Source: Coriobacteriia bacterium
GTDB lineage: Bacteria > Actinomycetota > Coriobacteriia > Coriobacteriales > UMGS124
DNA length: 64,000 nt
NCBI GenBank assembly: GCA_018368455.1
Contig: JAGZEG010000001.1
Location: forward strand, 124,001-188,000
Direction of reading: 5' to 3'
In this document: positions 31,570-40,542 of the stretch, piece after piece
Numbering within the stretch: the first letter of the stretch is position 1
Layout of the letters: the number at the start of each line of letters is the position of its first letter
The notes under the pieces: generated by a model
The model's database searches: none
What the model saw: only the letters and a program-made list of their open reading frames with translations
What the model was told of the DNA's origin: nothing
Position numbers and translations under genes: made by a program

Positions 31570-32553
31570 GTGGATCCCAACAAGCGCCCTGACGACATGG
31601 TTCGTATCACGACGCCTGAGCTTGCCCAGGCGTTCATCGAGCAGCAGGTGGCCGCGTGTCGCGAGCAGATCGGCGATAAAAAGGTTCTGCTCGCACTCTC
31701 TGGCGGTGTGGACTCCTCTGTCGTTGCCGCGCTGCTCATCAGGGCCGTGGGCAAGCAGCTCATCTGCGTGCACGTGAACCACGGCCTCATGCGCAAGGGC
31801 GAGTCCGAGCAAGTTGTCGACGTGTTCCGCAACCAGCTCGACGCAAACCTCGTGTACGTGGACGCAACCGACCGCTTCCTCAACCTGCTGGCCGGCGTCT
31901 CTGAGCCCGAGGCCAAGCGCAAGATCATCGGTGCCGAGTTCATTCGCGTGTTTGAGGAGGAGGCGCGCAAGGTCGGCAGCGAGGTGAGCTTCCTGGCTCA
32001 GGGCACCATCTATCCCGACATCCTGGAGTCCGACGGCGTCAAGGCCCACCACAACGTCGGCGGCCTGCCCGACGACCTGCAGTTCGAGCTGTGCGAGCCC
32101 GTCAAGCTGCTGTTCAAGGACGAGGTGCGCGTCATCGGCCGCGAGCTCGGCCTGCCCGAGAGCATGGTGGAACGCCAACCGTTCCCTGGCCCCGGCCTGG
32201 GCGTGCGCTGCCTGGGCGCCATCACGCGCGACCGTCTCGAGGCCCTACGCGAGGCCGACGCCATCCTGCGCGAGGAGTTTGCAGCTGCCGGCCTGCAGGG
32301 CAAGGTGTGGCAGTACTTCGTGAGCGTGCCTGACTTCCGCGTGACGGGCGTGTGCGACGGCAAGCGCCTCTACGAGTGGCCGGCGTTCATCCGCGCCGTC
32401 AACACGGTCGACGCCATGACGGCCGAGGTGCCCGAGCTCGAGTGGGCCCTGCTCAAGAAGATCGGCGCCCGCATCTCCGCCGAGGTGCCCGGTATCTGCC
32501 GCGTGCTGTACGACCTGACGCCCAAGCCCTGCGGCACCATCGAGTTCGAGTAG
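31570..32553 (+). CDS. guaA: GMP synthase, ATP-pyrophosphatase subunit only (no glutaminase domain)
   Basis: Converts XMP to GMP with ATP and ammonia. The 327-residue protein contains the PP-loop LLALSGGVDSSVVA, VHVNHGLMRKGE, AQGTIYPDILES, RQPFPGPGLGVRCLG and the dimerisation end KPCGTIEFE. A usual bacterial GuaA has about 190 residues of class I glutamine amidotransferase in front; these are absent. The start GTG 31570 has a perfect AAGGAGG site 5 bases upstream, and the frame before it shows no amidotransferase motif. The protein resembles the archaeal two-subunit form, so a separate glutaminase or free ammonia must supply nitrogen. Confidence 0.9.
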   Translation: MDPNKRPDDMVRITTPELAQAFIEQQVAACREQIGDKKVLLALSGGVDSSVVAALLIRAVGKQLICVHVNHGLMRKGESEQVVDVFRNQLDANLVYVDATDRFLNLLAGVSEPEAKRKIIGAEFIRVFEEEARKVGSEVSFLAQGTIYPDILESDGVKAHHNVGGLPDDLQFELCEPVKLLFKDEVRVIGRELGLPESMVERQPFPGPGLGVRCLGAITRDRLEALREADAILREEFAAAGLQGKVWQYFVSVPDFRVTGVCDGKRLYEWPAFIRAVNTVDAMTAEVPELEWALLKKIGARISAEVPGICRVLYDLTPKPCGTIEFE

Positions 32554-32661
32554 GCAGACTGTCTGGGCTGCAGCTGGCTTCGTGAATCAGGCGACTGTTT
32601 GCTATGCATATTGCCCTAAGTCCCTGTTTTTATTTCGCAAGTATCCATACGCGTTTTCCAA

Positions 32662-32704
32662 GGGTCGGCGTGTCCATTCTGTAAAAGGATGGGCACGCCG
32701 ACCC
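32662..32704. terminator. Terminator after guaA
   Basis: GGGTCGGCGTG (32662-32672) pairs with CACGCCGACCC (32694-32704), with inner CCAT/ATGG. It lies between guaA and the convergent remnant of a LysR gene and may act both ways. Confidence 0.8.
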
Positions 32705-32705
32705 T

Positions 32706-33270
32706 CTACACTTCCCGCGAGCGTTCGACGAACGTACGAAGACGCTCGTCCTCACGGCTTTTGAGCCATACGAAGCCAACGTTGTATTCTCGTATGAGGT
32801 GCCTATTGGGCTGGACATCGAGCAGATAGATTGTCTCGCCGTTGAGGTCCCCAATCCCCACCTGGTCTTTTGAGGCTAGGGGGTGCTCGCGTGCACAGAC
32901 GAGGTAGAACGCGATAGGGTGCCGTCGGGCAAATTGGACGTCTTTGAATTCGGCCAGCGGTTCGATGGCGCTTACCATGATGTCGGCTTTGCCCTCCGCC
33001 AGACAGCTCAGATTGTCGGGCGGAGGGCACATAGACGGTATCAACTTGGGTATCGGAATATACCTGCATGGCGAGGTTGACGAGCGCGGAAAAATACTCG
33101 TCGTCATGGGCTGTAATAGAGGGAAACCCAATCGTTAACTTTTTGCGAGGTTGTAGGGCTTCGAGCTCTCCCATCATCTCGCGCTCGATTTCTTCGATGC
33201 GTTTAAGGTGCCTGTAGACGACTGCTCCTGGTTCCGTAAGTAGATGCGCCATATCGAAGGCGCAACGAAG
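32706..33270 (-). pseudogene. LysR-family regulator remnant (frameshift, missing DNA-binding domain)
   Basis: The frame entering from about 33270 reads LLTEPGAVVYRHLKRIEEIE and KKLTIGFPSITAHDDEYFSA, the linker and start of a LysR effector domain. Near 33025 the sense passes to another frame, reading PPDNLSCLAEGKADIMVSA, FKDVQFARRHPIAFYLVCA and EHPLASKDQVGIGDLNGE. It then jumps to VGFVWLKSREDERLRTFVER, so a central piece is also gone. The helix-turn-helix is missing; a terminator of the neighbouring gene sits where it should be. This is a decayed regulator. Confidence 0.78.
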
Positions 33271-33294
33271 GCAACGAAGATGAGCGAAAGGTAA

Positions 33295-33330
33295 AGAGGG
33301 CCCCTCTCCGCATGTGGAGAGGGGCCCTCT
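33295..33330 (-). terminator. Terminator of the marR-type gene
   Basis: AGAGGGCCCCTCTCC (33295-33309) pairs perfectly with GGAGAGGGGCCCTCT (33316-33330), loop GCATGT. On the minus strand it is followed by TTTACCTTT, so it ends the gene at 33405. Confidence 0.88.
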
Positions 33331-33404
33331 GATACTCACTGCCAGTTGCATCTCGATTATTTGGTACGACGCCCGCTGCACGATGCAGGTCGGATGTTAA
33401 GAGG

Positions 33405-33953
33405 TTACATGCTGGCCGGGCTTGCCGTCTTGTTCCCTCCCTGGTCGAGGGGCTCCTCTTGTTTGTGGGAGCCAAGAAGCCCCTCCCGCTCCCCTTGCGC
33501 CTGCAAGATGTCGACTATTTCATGGCAGGCGGCAACGAGGCGCTCCCGATCCTTCTCAGCGAACTCGTCGAGCCTGGCCTTGAGGGCAGTGCGCGCCTGA
33601 GCGTCATGCTCGGCGAGGCATGCCCTGCCCTTGTCGGTGAGGGATATCTCAACGACGCGACGGTTTGCCGACTGCCGCTCCCTTGCCACCAGCCCCTCGT
33701 CCACTAGAGGGGCGACAGCTCTCGTCGCCTGCTCTTTCGAAGCGGCGAGGTGCCTGCTCATCTGCGTCATGCTCATGCTTCCGATGACGGCGAGCCCCAT
33801 CATCACGTCGAGCTGACTTTTGGTCAGCGTGTCGCGTCCGGCCATCACCAGATGACGTGCCAGGTGGTCGAGAGCCACCGTCGCCCTGATGACGTCACGC
33901 TCGGGCCCACCGTCCTCCCGCGAGGCCTGCCGTTCGAGCCCCCTTTCACCCAT
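33405..33953 (-). CDS. MarR-family transcriptional regulator
   Basis: A 182-residue winged-helix regulator: TKSQLDVMMGLAVIGSMSMTQM, recognition helix SKEQATRAVAPLVDEGLV, wing RERQSANRRVVEISLTDKG, and dimerisation helices at both ends. The first 20 and last 25 residues are extra. It is divergent from an MFS efflux gene, and a perfect 22-base palindrome lies between them, the classic layout of a drug-responsive repressor and its pump. The ligand is unknown. Confidence 0.92.
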   Translation of the reverse strand: MGERGLERQASREDGGPERDVIRATVALDHLARHLVMAGRDTLTKSQLDVMMGLAVIGSMSMTQMSRHLAASKEQATRAVAPLVDEGLVARERQSANRRVVEISLTDKGRACLAEHDAQARTALKARLDEFAEKDRERLVAACHEIVDILQAQGEREGLLGSHKQEEPLDQGGNKTASPASM

Positions 33954-34027
33954 GCGTGTCCTCCTCCCCTCAGCCTGCCGTTGCAGCTTGCATGCTCGTT
34001 AGCTCCCCAAGCGAGGATTCTATGAAT

Positions 34028-34049
34028 ATGATTGATTATTATCAATCAT
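34028..34049. promoter_or_regulatory. MarR-type operator
   Basis: ATGATTGAT (34028-34036) and ATCAATCAT (34041-34049) are perfect inverted arms around TATT. It lies in the 144-base divergent region between the marR-type gene (start 33953) and the MFS gene (start 34098), in the only A/T-rich patch there, so it probably overlaps the promoters. Confidence 0.8.
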
Positions 34050-34097
34050 GGAAATCATACTGCCTAGTCACAAACCATATCGCATCGGGAGGGGTGT

Positions 34098-36008
34098 ATG
34101 AGTCTGGGAATTACAAAGAAGCAGCTGATCATGGTCATCGTGTTGTTGTCGGGCACGTTCACCGCAGTGCTGAACGCGACCTTGCTAACGCCGGCGCTGC
34201 CGACGATCATGGTGGACATGGGGGTGGCGTCTACCACCGTGCAGTGGCTCACCTCGGGCTACGCGCTGGTGGAGGCGATCGTGATCCCCCTGTCGGCTTA
34301 TCTGATGGGGCGCTTCTCGACGCGAAGGCTGTTCGTGGGTGGCATGTCCCTGTTTGCGGCGGGCAGTCTCGTTGCGGCCATCTCGCCGAACTTTGCCGTG
34401 CTGCTGGCGGGTCGCATGATGCAGGCCGCGGCCACGGGCGCCATCATGCCGATGGTGTCCAGCGTCATCCTGCTGGTGTTCCCGCGCGAGCGCCGCGGCA
34501 GCGCCATGGGCATCATCGGTCTCATCATCGGCTTTGCCCCAACGATTGGCCCGTCGTTGTCGGGCGTGCTCGTCGACCTGGTCGGCTGGCGAATGATCTT
34601 CGCCATCATTACGGCACTCTCGCTGCTTATCGTCGTTGTGGCACTCTTTGCACTCGAGGACTTCGGGGAGTTCAAGCGCACGAAGTTCGACCTCGTCTCC
34701 GTCATCCTATCGTCGGTCGGTCTGGTGTGCCTGCTCTATGGCTTGTCCTCTATCAGCTCGTCTGCCACTCTGGTCGTGCCGATTGCACTCATCGCCGTCG
34801 GCGCCATCCTGATGGCCGTGTATGCGCGCCGGCAGCTCACGCTCGACGAGCCTATGTTGCGCGTGGGGATCCTCAAGACGCGCAACTATCGCATCGCGGT
34901 CTGCGTGATCGCCCTGTTCCAGATGGGCCTGATCGGCATGGAGACAATTATGCCGCTCTACATCCAGGGCGTGCTCGGCCAGTCTGCAACGGTGAGCGGC
35001 CTGACGCTTCTCCCCGGTGCTCTCATTGGTGCGCTGACGGGTTATTTTGCCGGCCACCTGTTCGACCGGCTCGGCGTACGCAGGCCCGTGCTCATCGGCT
35101 CGGTCATTATTGTGATCGCTGCCTTGGGCTTCACCGCGCTGCGTGTCGACACCCCGATCCCGATTGTCGCGATCACTTATGCGTGCATGCCGCTGGGCAT
35201 CCAGTTCACGATGACACCCATGAATACCTGGGGCGTCAACTCGCTGGCAAACGAGGACATTCAGCACGCGCAGGGCACGTCAAACACGATCAACCAGGTG
35301 GCGGGTTCGTTCGGCACCGCCCTACTCGTGTCGATCTCGGCGGCCGTGTCGTCTTCTGCCTCTGATCTATCTGGTGCAGAGCAGGCTTTCGCTGGCTACC
35401 ACATGTCGCTGGTCTCGATGGCGCTTATCGTGATTGCTGCTGCCGTCATCATCGTGGTGTTCGTGCGTGATCGGGAAGCTGGCGCTGCGAAGGGGGCCTC
35501 CACTGCCGAGGTTCGCGCCGCACGGCCGGGCGGGCTCTCGGTTCGCAATGCGATGAACGCCACGGCTCCGTACGTCACAGTCGGTGCGACGGTGGGCGAT
35601 GTCCTCAACATCATGGCATCCACCGAAACATCGGGCGTGGCGGTTGTCGACGAGCGGGGCGCGCTGGTGGGATATGTGAGCGACGGCGACGTTGCTCGTT
35701 ACTTGGGCCGCAGCGACAAGAGCTACATGAACCCCTCGGCCAACGTCTACACGATCATCCAAGACGACGATGACCTGCGCGGCCGCCTGGCTGAGCTGGC
35801 CGCCGTCGACGTCATGAAGCTCGCAACGAAGCGCGTCATCACCGTCGACGCCGACCTGCCGCTGGACAAGGCGTGCACCGTCCTGGCGGAGCGCAAGATC
35901 AAGAAGGTTCCCGTCACGAGCGACGGCGTGCTTGTGGGCGCCCTGAGCCGGCGCAACGTGGTCCACTGCCTGATGGCGGAGATGCCGGATGGAGCAACAA
36001 TGAGCTAG
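34098..36008 (+). CDS. MFS drug efflux transporter (DHA2 type) fused to CBS domain pair
   Basis: A 636-residue fusion. Residues about 1-465 are a 14-helix EmrB/QacA-type MFS protein: motif C-like GFAPTIGPSLSGVLVD, LAGRMMQAAATGAIMPM and QGTSNTINQVAGSFGTALL. Residues about 490-630 form two CBS motifs: VRNAMNATAPYVTVGATVGD... GVAVVDERGALVGYVSDGDVARYLG and VMKLATKRVITVDADLPLDKA... KKVPVTSDGVLVGALSRRNVV. CBS pairs bind adenine nucleotides or similar ligands, so transport may be gated by energy state; that is inference. ATG 34098 follows a GGGAGGGG site. Confidence 0.92.
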   Translation: MSLGITKKQLIMVIVLLSGTFTAVLNATLLTPALPTIMVDMGVASTTVQWLTSGYALVEAIVIPLSAYLMGRFSTRRLFVGGMSLFAAGSLVAAISPNFAVLLAGRMMQAAATGAIMPMVSSVILLVFPRERRGSAMGIIGLIIGFAPTIGPSLSGVLVDLVGWRMIFAIITALSLLIVVVALFALEDFGEFKRTKFDLVSVILSSVGLVCLLYGLSSISSSATLVVPIALIAVGAILMAVYARRQLTLDEPMLRVGILKTRNYRIAVCVIALFQMGLIGMETIMPLYIQGVLGQSATVSGLTLLPGALIGALTGYFAGHLFDRLGVRRPVLIGSVIIVIAALGFTALRVDTPIPIVAITYACMPLGIQFTMTPMNTWGVNSLANEDIQHAQGTSNTINQVAGSFGTALLVSISAAVSSSASDLSGAEQAFAGYHMSLVSMALIVIAAAVIIVVFVRDREAGAAKGASTAEVRAARPGGLSVRNAMNATAPYVTVGATVGDVLNIMASTETSGVAVVDERGALVGYVSDGDVARYLGRSDKSYMNPSANVYTIIQDDDDLRGRLAELAAVDVMKLATKRVITVDADLPLDKACTVLAERKIKKVPVTSDGVLVGALSRRNVVHCLMAEMPDGATMS

Positions 36009-36054
36009 CCGCTGAACCGGGTGTTTTCGGCCGCGCCTGTCGTGCTCAAAATAA

Positions 36055-36096
36055 GCCCCCTACCTGGGACGTACTCCGTTTCCGCAGGTAGGGGGC
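36055..36096. terminator. Bidirectional terminator between the MFS gene and paaK
   Basis: GCCCCCTACCTG (36055-36066) pairs perfectly with CAGGTAGGGGGC (36085-36096). It lies between two convergent genes. Confidence 0.82.
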
Positions 36097-36138
36097 AAAT
36101 CTTCAGCTCCTAAAGATATGCGTGTCGTGCGGCGAGGC

Positions 36139-37443
36139 CTACTTCTTCCGGCGGTCCTCAACGTGCTTGGCCTTGCCGGTCGTGCGCTCGATGCTGCCGG
36201 GCTCCACGAGCTTGACCACAGCGCTGACCTGCAGCGTCTCGCGCAGCTTTGCGGCGACGTGGTCGCGGAAGCGATCCATCTTGGCCACCTCGTCGCTGAA
36301 GTACGCCGGCTTGACCTCGAGCATGAGCGTCATGCGATCCATGCCCGACTCGTTGTCGAGAATGAGGCGGTAGTTCGTTGATGCGCCCTCGACGTGGGCC
36401 AGCACGTCTTCGATCTGGCTCGGGAACACGTTCGTCCCGCGCACGATGAGCATGTCGTCGCTGCGGCGGCGCACCTTCTGCATGCGGGCGAGCGTCCTTC
36501 CGCAGGCGCACGGCTCCGTCGTGACACGCGTGAAGTCGTGCGTACGGTAGCGCAGCACAGGGATGCACTCCTTCGTGAGCGTCGTCAGGACAAGCTCGCC
36601 CTCCTCGCCCTCGTCGACAGGCTCTCCCGTCTCGGGGTCGACGACCTCCCACAGGAAGTGGTCCTCGGCGATGTGCTGCTGGTCGCGGCTGCTCAGGCAC
36701 TCGCCCGACACGCCGGGGCCCATGACCTCCGTCAGGCCGTAGTTGTCCGTGCACGTGATGTGCATGCGGCTTTCGATCTCGGCCTTGAGCGCAGGCGTGC
36801 ACGGCTCGCCGCCGAACAGGCCGACGCGCAGCGAGCTCTTCGACCAGTCGTAGCCGAGCTGCTCGCCAACCTCGCAAATGTGCATGGCGTACGTGGGCGT
36901 GGCGATGAGCACGGTCGTCTGGTAGTCCTGCATCATCATGATGTGGCGTTCCGTGGAGCCCGAGCCGGCCGGGATGATGAGGCAGCCGAGCTTCTCGAGG
37001 CCTTGGTGCAGGCCAAAGCCGCCCGTGAACATGCCGTAGCCGAACGCCATTTGCACGCGATCCTTCGCCGTGACGCCGGCCATGGAGGCGAGACGACCGA
37101 TGCACTCGGCCCAGACGTCCATGTCGTGGCGGTTGTATCCCACGACGACAGGCTTGCCGGTCGTGCCGCTCGACGCGTGCAGGCGGATGGCGTCGTCGAC
37201 GGGGATGGCGAACAGGCCGAACGGGTACGTGTCGCGCATGACCTTCTTGTCCGTGAACGGCAGCAGGCGCACGTCGGCGAGCGTCTTGATGTCGGAGGGC
37301 TTGACGCCGCGCTCGTCGAGCTGCTCGCGGTACCACGGCACGCGCTCGTAGACGTAGCCAACCTGGTGCTGCAACCGCTCGAGCTGCAGCGCGCGGATGG
37401 TCTCGCGATCGGCGCACTCTATCTGGGGCATCAGGATGGGCAT
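36139..37443 (-). CDS. paaK: Phenylacetate-CoA ligase (first copy)
   Basis: Adenylate-forming enzyme joining aryl-acetic acids to CoA, or run in reverse to conserve ATP from aryl-acetyl-CoA. The 434-residue protein has the P-loop-like HASSGTTGKPVVVGYN, the core YGLTEVMGPGVSGEC and the C-terminal RRSDDMLIVRGTNVFPSQIEDVL. It is the last gene of the minus-strand cluster iorA-iorB-ACT-paaK, so its substrate is probably phenylacetyl-, hydroxyphenylacetyl- or indoleacetyl-CoA. A paralogue with its own ACT gene lies at 47665-48969. Confidence 0.93.
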   Translation of the reverse strand: MPILMPQIECADRETIRALQLERLQHQVGYVYERVPWYREQLDERGVKPSDIKTLADVRLLPFTDKKVMRDTYPFGLFAIPVDDAIRLHASSGTTGKPVVVGYNRHDMDVWAECIGRLASMAGVTAKDRVQMAFGYGMFTGGFGLHQGLEKLGCLIIPAGSGSTERHIMMMQDYQTTVLIATPTYAMHICEVGEQLGYDWSKSSLRVGLFGGEPCTPALKAEIESRMHITCTDNYGLTEVMGPGVSGECLSSRDQQHIAEDHFLWEVVDPETGEPVDEGEEGELVLTTLTKECIPVLRYRTHDFTRVTTEPCACGRTLARMQKVRRRSDDMLIVRGTNVFPSQIEDVLAHVEGASTNYRLILDNESGMDRMTLMLEVKPAYFSDEVAKMDRFRDHVAAKLRETLQVSAVVKLVEPGSIERTTGKAKHVEDRRKK

Positions 37444-37489
37444 GGCGAGAACGGTCCTTTCTGGAACGCGATTGCGTGCGGGTTCGAGG

Positions 37490-37930
37490 CTATTCCTTCT
37501 CGGCGGAGGCGACCTGCTCGAGGCTGACGAGGTCGATGCCCACGCCCAGGGCGAGCCTGCGCGCCTCGTCGAGGTCCTCGACGCACAGCGCGACGAACGT
37601 CGAGATGAGCGAATAGGAATAGACGAGGTTCACGCCCGCGCCGGACAGGCTGTCGAGCAGGCGGTTCAGGTTGCCGGGCACGTTATCGAGGCGCGCCACG
37701 AGTATGGGCTTGGCCTTCGCGGCGTAGCCTGCGGCGTTGAGGGCCTCGAGCGCGGCGTCGGGACGATCGGTGACGAGGCGCAGGATGCCGTAGTCGTTCG
37801 TGTCGGAGATCATGAAGCCACACACGTTGACGTTAGCGGACTGCAGCAGGCGGCAGACCTCCGCAGCGCGTCCGGCGCGGTTCTCGATGAAGACGCTGAT
37901 CTGGATGATGTCGCTTCCCGTGGCTTCCAT
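37490..37930 (-). CDS. Tandem ACT-domain protein (IOR/PaaK-associated)
   Basis: A 146-residue protein made of two ACT folds: QISVFIENRAGRAAEVCRLL with NVNVCGFMISDTNDYGILRLV, then ILVARLDNVPGNLNRLLDSL with GVNLVYSYS. ACT domains bind amino acids, and this type commonly travels with PaaK and IorAB, where it may sense aromatic amino acids and control the pathway. It stands between iorB and paaK, with a GGGGAGG site before the ATG. A second copy is at 47216-47659. Confidence 0.88.
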   Translation of the reverse strand: MEATGSDIIQISVFIENRAGRAAEVCRLLQSANVNVCGFMISDTNDYGILRLVTDRPDAALEALNAAGYAAKAKPILVARLDNVPGNLNRLLDSLSGAGVNLVYSYSLISTFVALCVEDLDEARRLALGVGIDLVSLEQVASAEKE

Positions 37931-37941
37931 GGGGTCCTCCC

Positions 37942-38565
37942 CTACCGGCCCGTATAGGCCGTGTCGAATGCGAGCAGGTTTGCCTCGACCGTCTTGGGGG
38001 GCACGCGGCCCTCGATGGCGGCGTGCCAGGCGTCGAGCTCGATGGGCAGGTGGCGCGCCGCCGCGCCGAGCAGCGCGACGTTTGCGCAGCGCGCATTGCC
38101 GGCCGCACGGGCGATCGCGTCGGCGTCGACGATCTCAACGGCGTTGCGCCCGAGCTCTCGTAGCAGGCCCTGGGGGTCGGCCGGCATCTGGGCCATGCCC
38201 GACAGCACGCTCATGGGCTCCGTCACGACGTCGGCGCACACGAGGTGGCCACCCGGCGCGAGGAACGGCAGGTTGCGGATGGCTTCGAGCACCTCGAGCG
38301 ACAGCACGACGTCTGCCGTGGCCGGCCCGCACACCATGGAGGAGACGGCGCGCCCGAAGCGGACGGTCGTCGAGACGGATCCGCCTCGCTGGGCCATGCC
38401 GTGGATCTCGGATACCTTGACGTCGTAGCCGGAGCCGAGCGCCGCGCGTGCCAGCAGATCGGCTGCCAGGATCGTTCCCTGGCCGCCCACGCCGCACAGC
38501 ACGAGCGAGACGGGGCGATCAGGGAAGGACGCGGCCTGTGCCGCCGTGGACGTGTCGTTTGTCAT
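37942..38565 (-). CDS. iorB: Indolepyruvate:ferredoxin oxidoreductase, beta subunit
   Basis: The 207-residue gamma-type domain of 2-oxoacid:ferredoxin oxidoreductases, which pairs with IorA. Family blocks: VLCGVGGQGTILAADLLARAA, VSEIHGMAQRGGSVSTTVRFG and ADVVLSLEVLEAIRNL. It begins 6 bases after the iorA stop, so the two subunits are translated together. The complex oxidises aryl-pyruvates (from Trp, Tyr, Phe) to aryl-acetyl-CoA and CO2 with reduced ferredoxin. Confidence 0.95.
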   Translation of the reverse strand: MTNDTSTAAQAASFPDRPVSLVLCGVGGQGTILAADLLARAALGSGYDVKVSEIHGMAQRGGSVSTTVRFGRAVSSMVCGPATADVVLSLEVLEAIRNLPFLAPGGHLVCADVVTEPMSVLSGMAQMPADPQGLLRELGRNAVEIVDADAIARAAGNARCANVALLGAAARHLPIELDAWHAAIEGRVPPKTVEANLLAFDTAYTGR

Positions 38566-38571
38566 GATGGC

Positions 38572-40440
38572 CTACTTCCCTTCCGCGACGGCCGCGATGG
38601 CATTGAACGCGCAGTACTGCTCGCACTGGCGGCAGCCCGTGCACAGGCCGGCGTCGATGCGCGCATGCCCCTCGGCGTCCGTGCTAATGGCCGGGCAACC
38701 CAGGCGCAGGCAGGCACCGCACGCGCGGCAGGCGGCGAGGCTGACGACGCGCTGCGTCCCGCGGATCTTGTACTCGACGATGCACGGCGACTGGCAGATG
38801 ACGACGGAGAGCTGGTCCGTACGGCTGGCCGCCCCGCGCAGGGCGGCGCGCACGGCGGCGGCGTCGAGCGCGTCGACGACCGTGACGTCGGCGATGCCGG
38901 ACGCCTTGAGCACGGCGGGCAGGTCGAGCTCGTGCGAGGGCCTCCCCTGCAGCGTGATGCCCGAGACGGGGTTGCCCTGGCCGCCGGTCATGGCCGTCGT
39001 GCGGTTGTCGAGGATGAGGATGTTGCCGCAGCCGGCGTTATATGCCGCCGACAGGGCGCCCGACAGGCCCGAATGCGCGAACGTGCTGTCGCCGATGACG
39101 GCGAACACGGGGCGCTTGCCGCCGGCACGCGTCGACTCGTCGCGTCCCGCCCTGGCGTCCAGCTCGCGGGCGACCTCGAAGCCGTGCGCCATGGAGACGG
39201 ACGCGCCCATGTCGATGGCGGACTCGAGCGTCGCGAGCGGCGGCAGCGCGCCGAGTGTGTAGCAGCCGATGTCGCCGAGCACGATGGCTCGCATGCGCTT
39301 GAGCTCGAAGAACGGGATGCGGTGCGGGCAGCCGGGGCAGAGTGCCGGCGGTCGGGCCGGAAGCTCGCCGAGCGCCTCGTCGATGCGTGCGATGCGCGTG
39401 GCCGACGTCCAGGCGTCGACGAGTGCATCGCTTGCCTCGGTTGCGGGAAGCGAGCCGGACGCCCCGGCACCCTGAACGCCCAGAGCGGCGGCGATGAGGG
39501 CGGGCGACAGCTCGAACGCGCGGGGCAGCGGATTGGGCCAGGCGGCAGGCTCGAGGCCCATGGCGCGGATCTCGCGCTCGTAGTAGTCGTTGGCCTCCTC
39601 GACGACGTACACGTGCTCGACCTGCGCGAAGAACGCGGCGATCTTGGCGGCAGGAAGCGGGTAGGACAGGCCGAGCTTCAGCGTGGACGCCTGCGGGCAC
39701 GCCTCGCGGACGTGCTGGTAGACGGCGCCCGAGCACACGAAGCCGATGCTCGTGTCGCGCAGCTCGGCAACGTTGAGCGGGCTCGCCTCGACGTAGGCGC
39801 GCAGCACCTCGACGCGCTTGTCGGCGTCGAGCCGGCGCGGACGGGCGTAGGCGGGCATCATGACCCAGCGGGATTGCTTCGTCTCGTAGGGCAGCGGCTC
39901 GACCTGCTCGCGCTCGCCCAGCTCGACGGCCGTGCGCGTGTGCGAGATGCGCACGGTGGAGCGCACCATGGCGAGCGTGCCGAGCTCCTCGGAGAGGCGG
40001 AAGGCCTCCTTCGTCATGGCGAGCGCCTCTGCGGAGTCGGCGGGCTCGAACATGGGCACGCGGGCGAACGAGGCGTACACGCGGCTGTCCTGCTCGTTTT
40101 GCGAGGAGAACATGCCGGGGTCGTCGGCGGCGAGCAGCACGAGGCCGCCGGAGCAGCCGGCCAGCGAGATGCTCATGAGCGGATCAGCTGCCACGTTGAC
40201 GCCGACGTGCTTCATCGTCACGAGGGCGCGGCGGCCCGCCATGGACAGGCCCAGGGCTGCCTCGAGGGCGACTTTCTCGTTGATGGACCACTCGGCATAG
40301 GTGTCGGGCAGCTTGGCAAAGGCCTCGAGCGTCTCGGTCGACGGCGTGCCGGGGTAGCCGAAGCCGGCGGAGCAGCCGGCTTCCCAGGCGCCGCGGGCGA
40401 TGGCCTCGTTGCCGGAAAGAAGAACGGTAGACACGTGCAT
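38572..40440 (-). CDS. iorA: Indolepyruvate:ferredoxin oxidoreductase, alpha subunit
   Basis: About 622 residues, soluble. N-terminal pyrimidine-binding domain (GNEAIARGAWEAGCSAGFGYPGTPSTE, ALVTMKHVGVNVAADPLMS), the middle domain, then the thiamine diphosphate site GDSTFAHSGLSGALSAAYN and ending in two 4Fe-4S motifs (CRACGACLRLGCP and CTGCRQCEQYC). All cluster cysteines are present. ATG 40440 directly follows GAGAGGGAGAGG; a longer frame to 40482 is possible. First gene of iorA-iorB-ACT-paaK, and the likely source of reduced ferredoxin from aromatic amino acids. Confidence 0.95.
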   Translation of the reverse strand: MHVSTVLLSGNEAIARGAWEAGCSAGFGYPGTPSTETLEAFAKLPDTYAEWSINEKVALEAALGLSMAGRRALVTMKHVGVNVAADPLMSISLAGCSGGLVLLAADDPGMFSSQNEQDSRVYASFARVPMFEPADSAEALAMTKEAFRLSEELGTLAMVRSTVRISHTRTAVELGEREQVEPLPYETKQSRWVMMPAYARPRRLDADKRVEVLRAYVEASPLNVAELRDTSIGFVCSGAVYQHVREACPQASTLKLGLSYPLPAAKIAAFFAQVEHVYVVEEANDYYEREIRAMGLEPAAWPNPLPRAFELSPALIAAALGVQGAGASGSLPATEASDALVDAWTSATRIARIDEALGELPARPPALCPGCPHRIPFFELKRMRAIVLGDIGCYTLGALPPLATLESAIDMGASVSMAHGFEVARELDARAGRDESTRAGGKRPVFAVIGDSTFAHSGLSGALSAAYNAGCGNILILDNRTTAMTGGQGNPVSGITLQGRPSHELDLPAVLKASGIADVTVVDALDAAAVRAALRGAASRTDQLSVVICQSPCIVEYKIRGTQRVVSLAACRACGACLRLGCPAISTDAEGHARIDAGLCTGCRQCEQYCAFNAIAAVAEGK

Positions 40441-40542
40441 CCTCTCCCTCTCGAACAGGCGTTGCGGGAGATTGTACGTCACGTGTCCAGCGTATCGCGC
40501 GCCAGCCGCTCACCTTCGCCGAAGAGGCAGGGAGCGCGCGGC

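Noticed and set aside
33271..33381. N-terminal part of a LysR frame running to 33381
   Set aside because: It contains the terminator hairpin 33295-33330 and shows no helix-turn-helix; it is non-coding.
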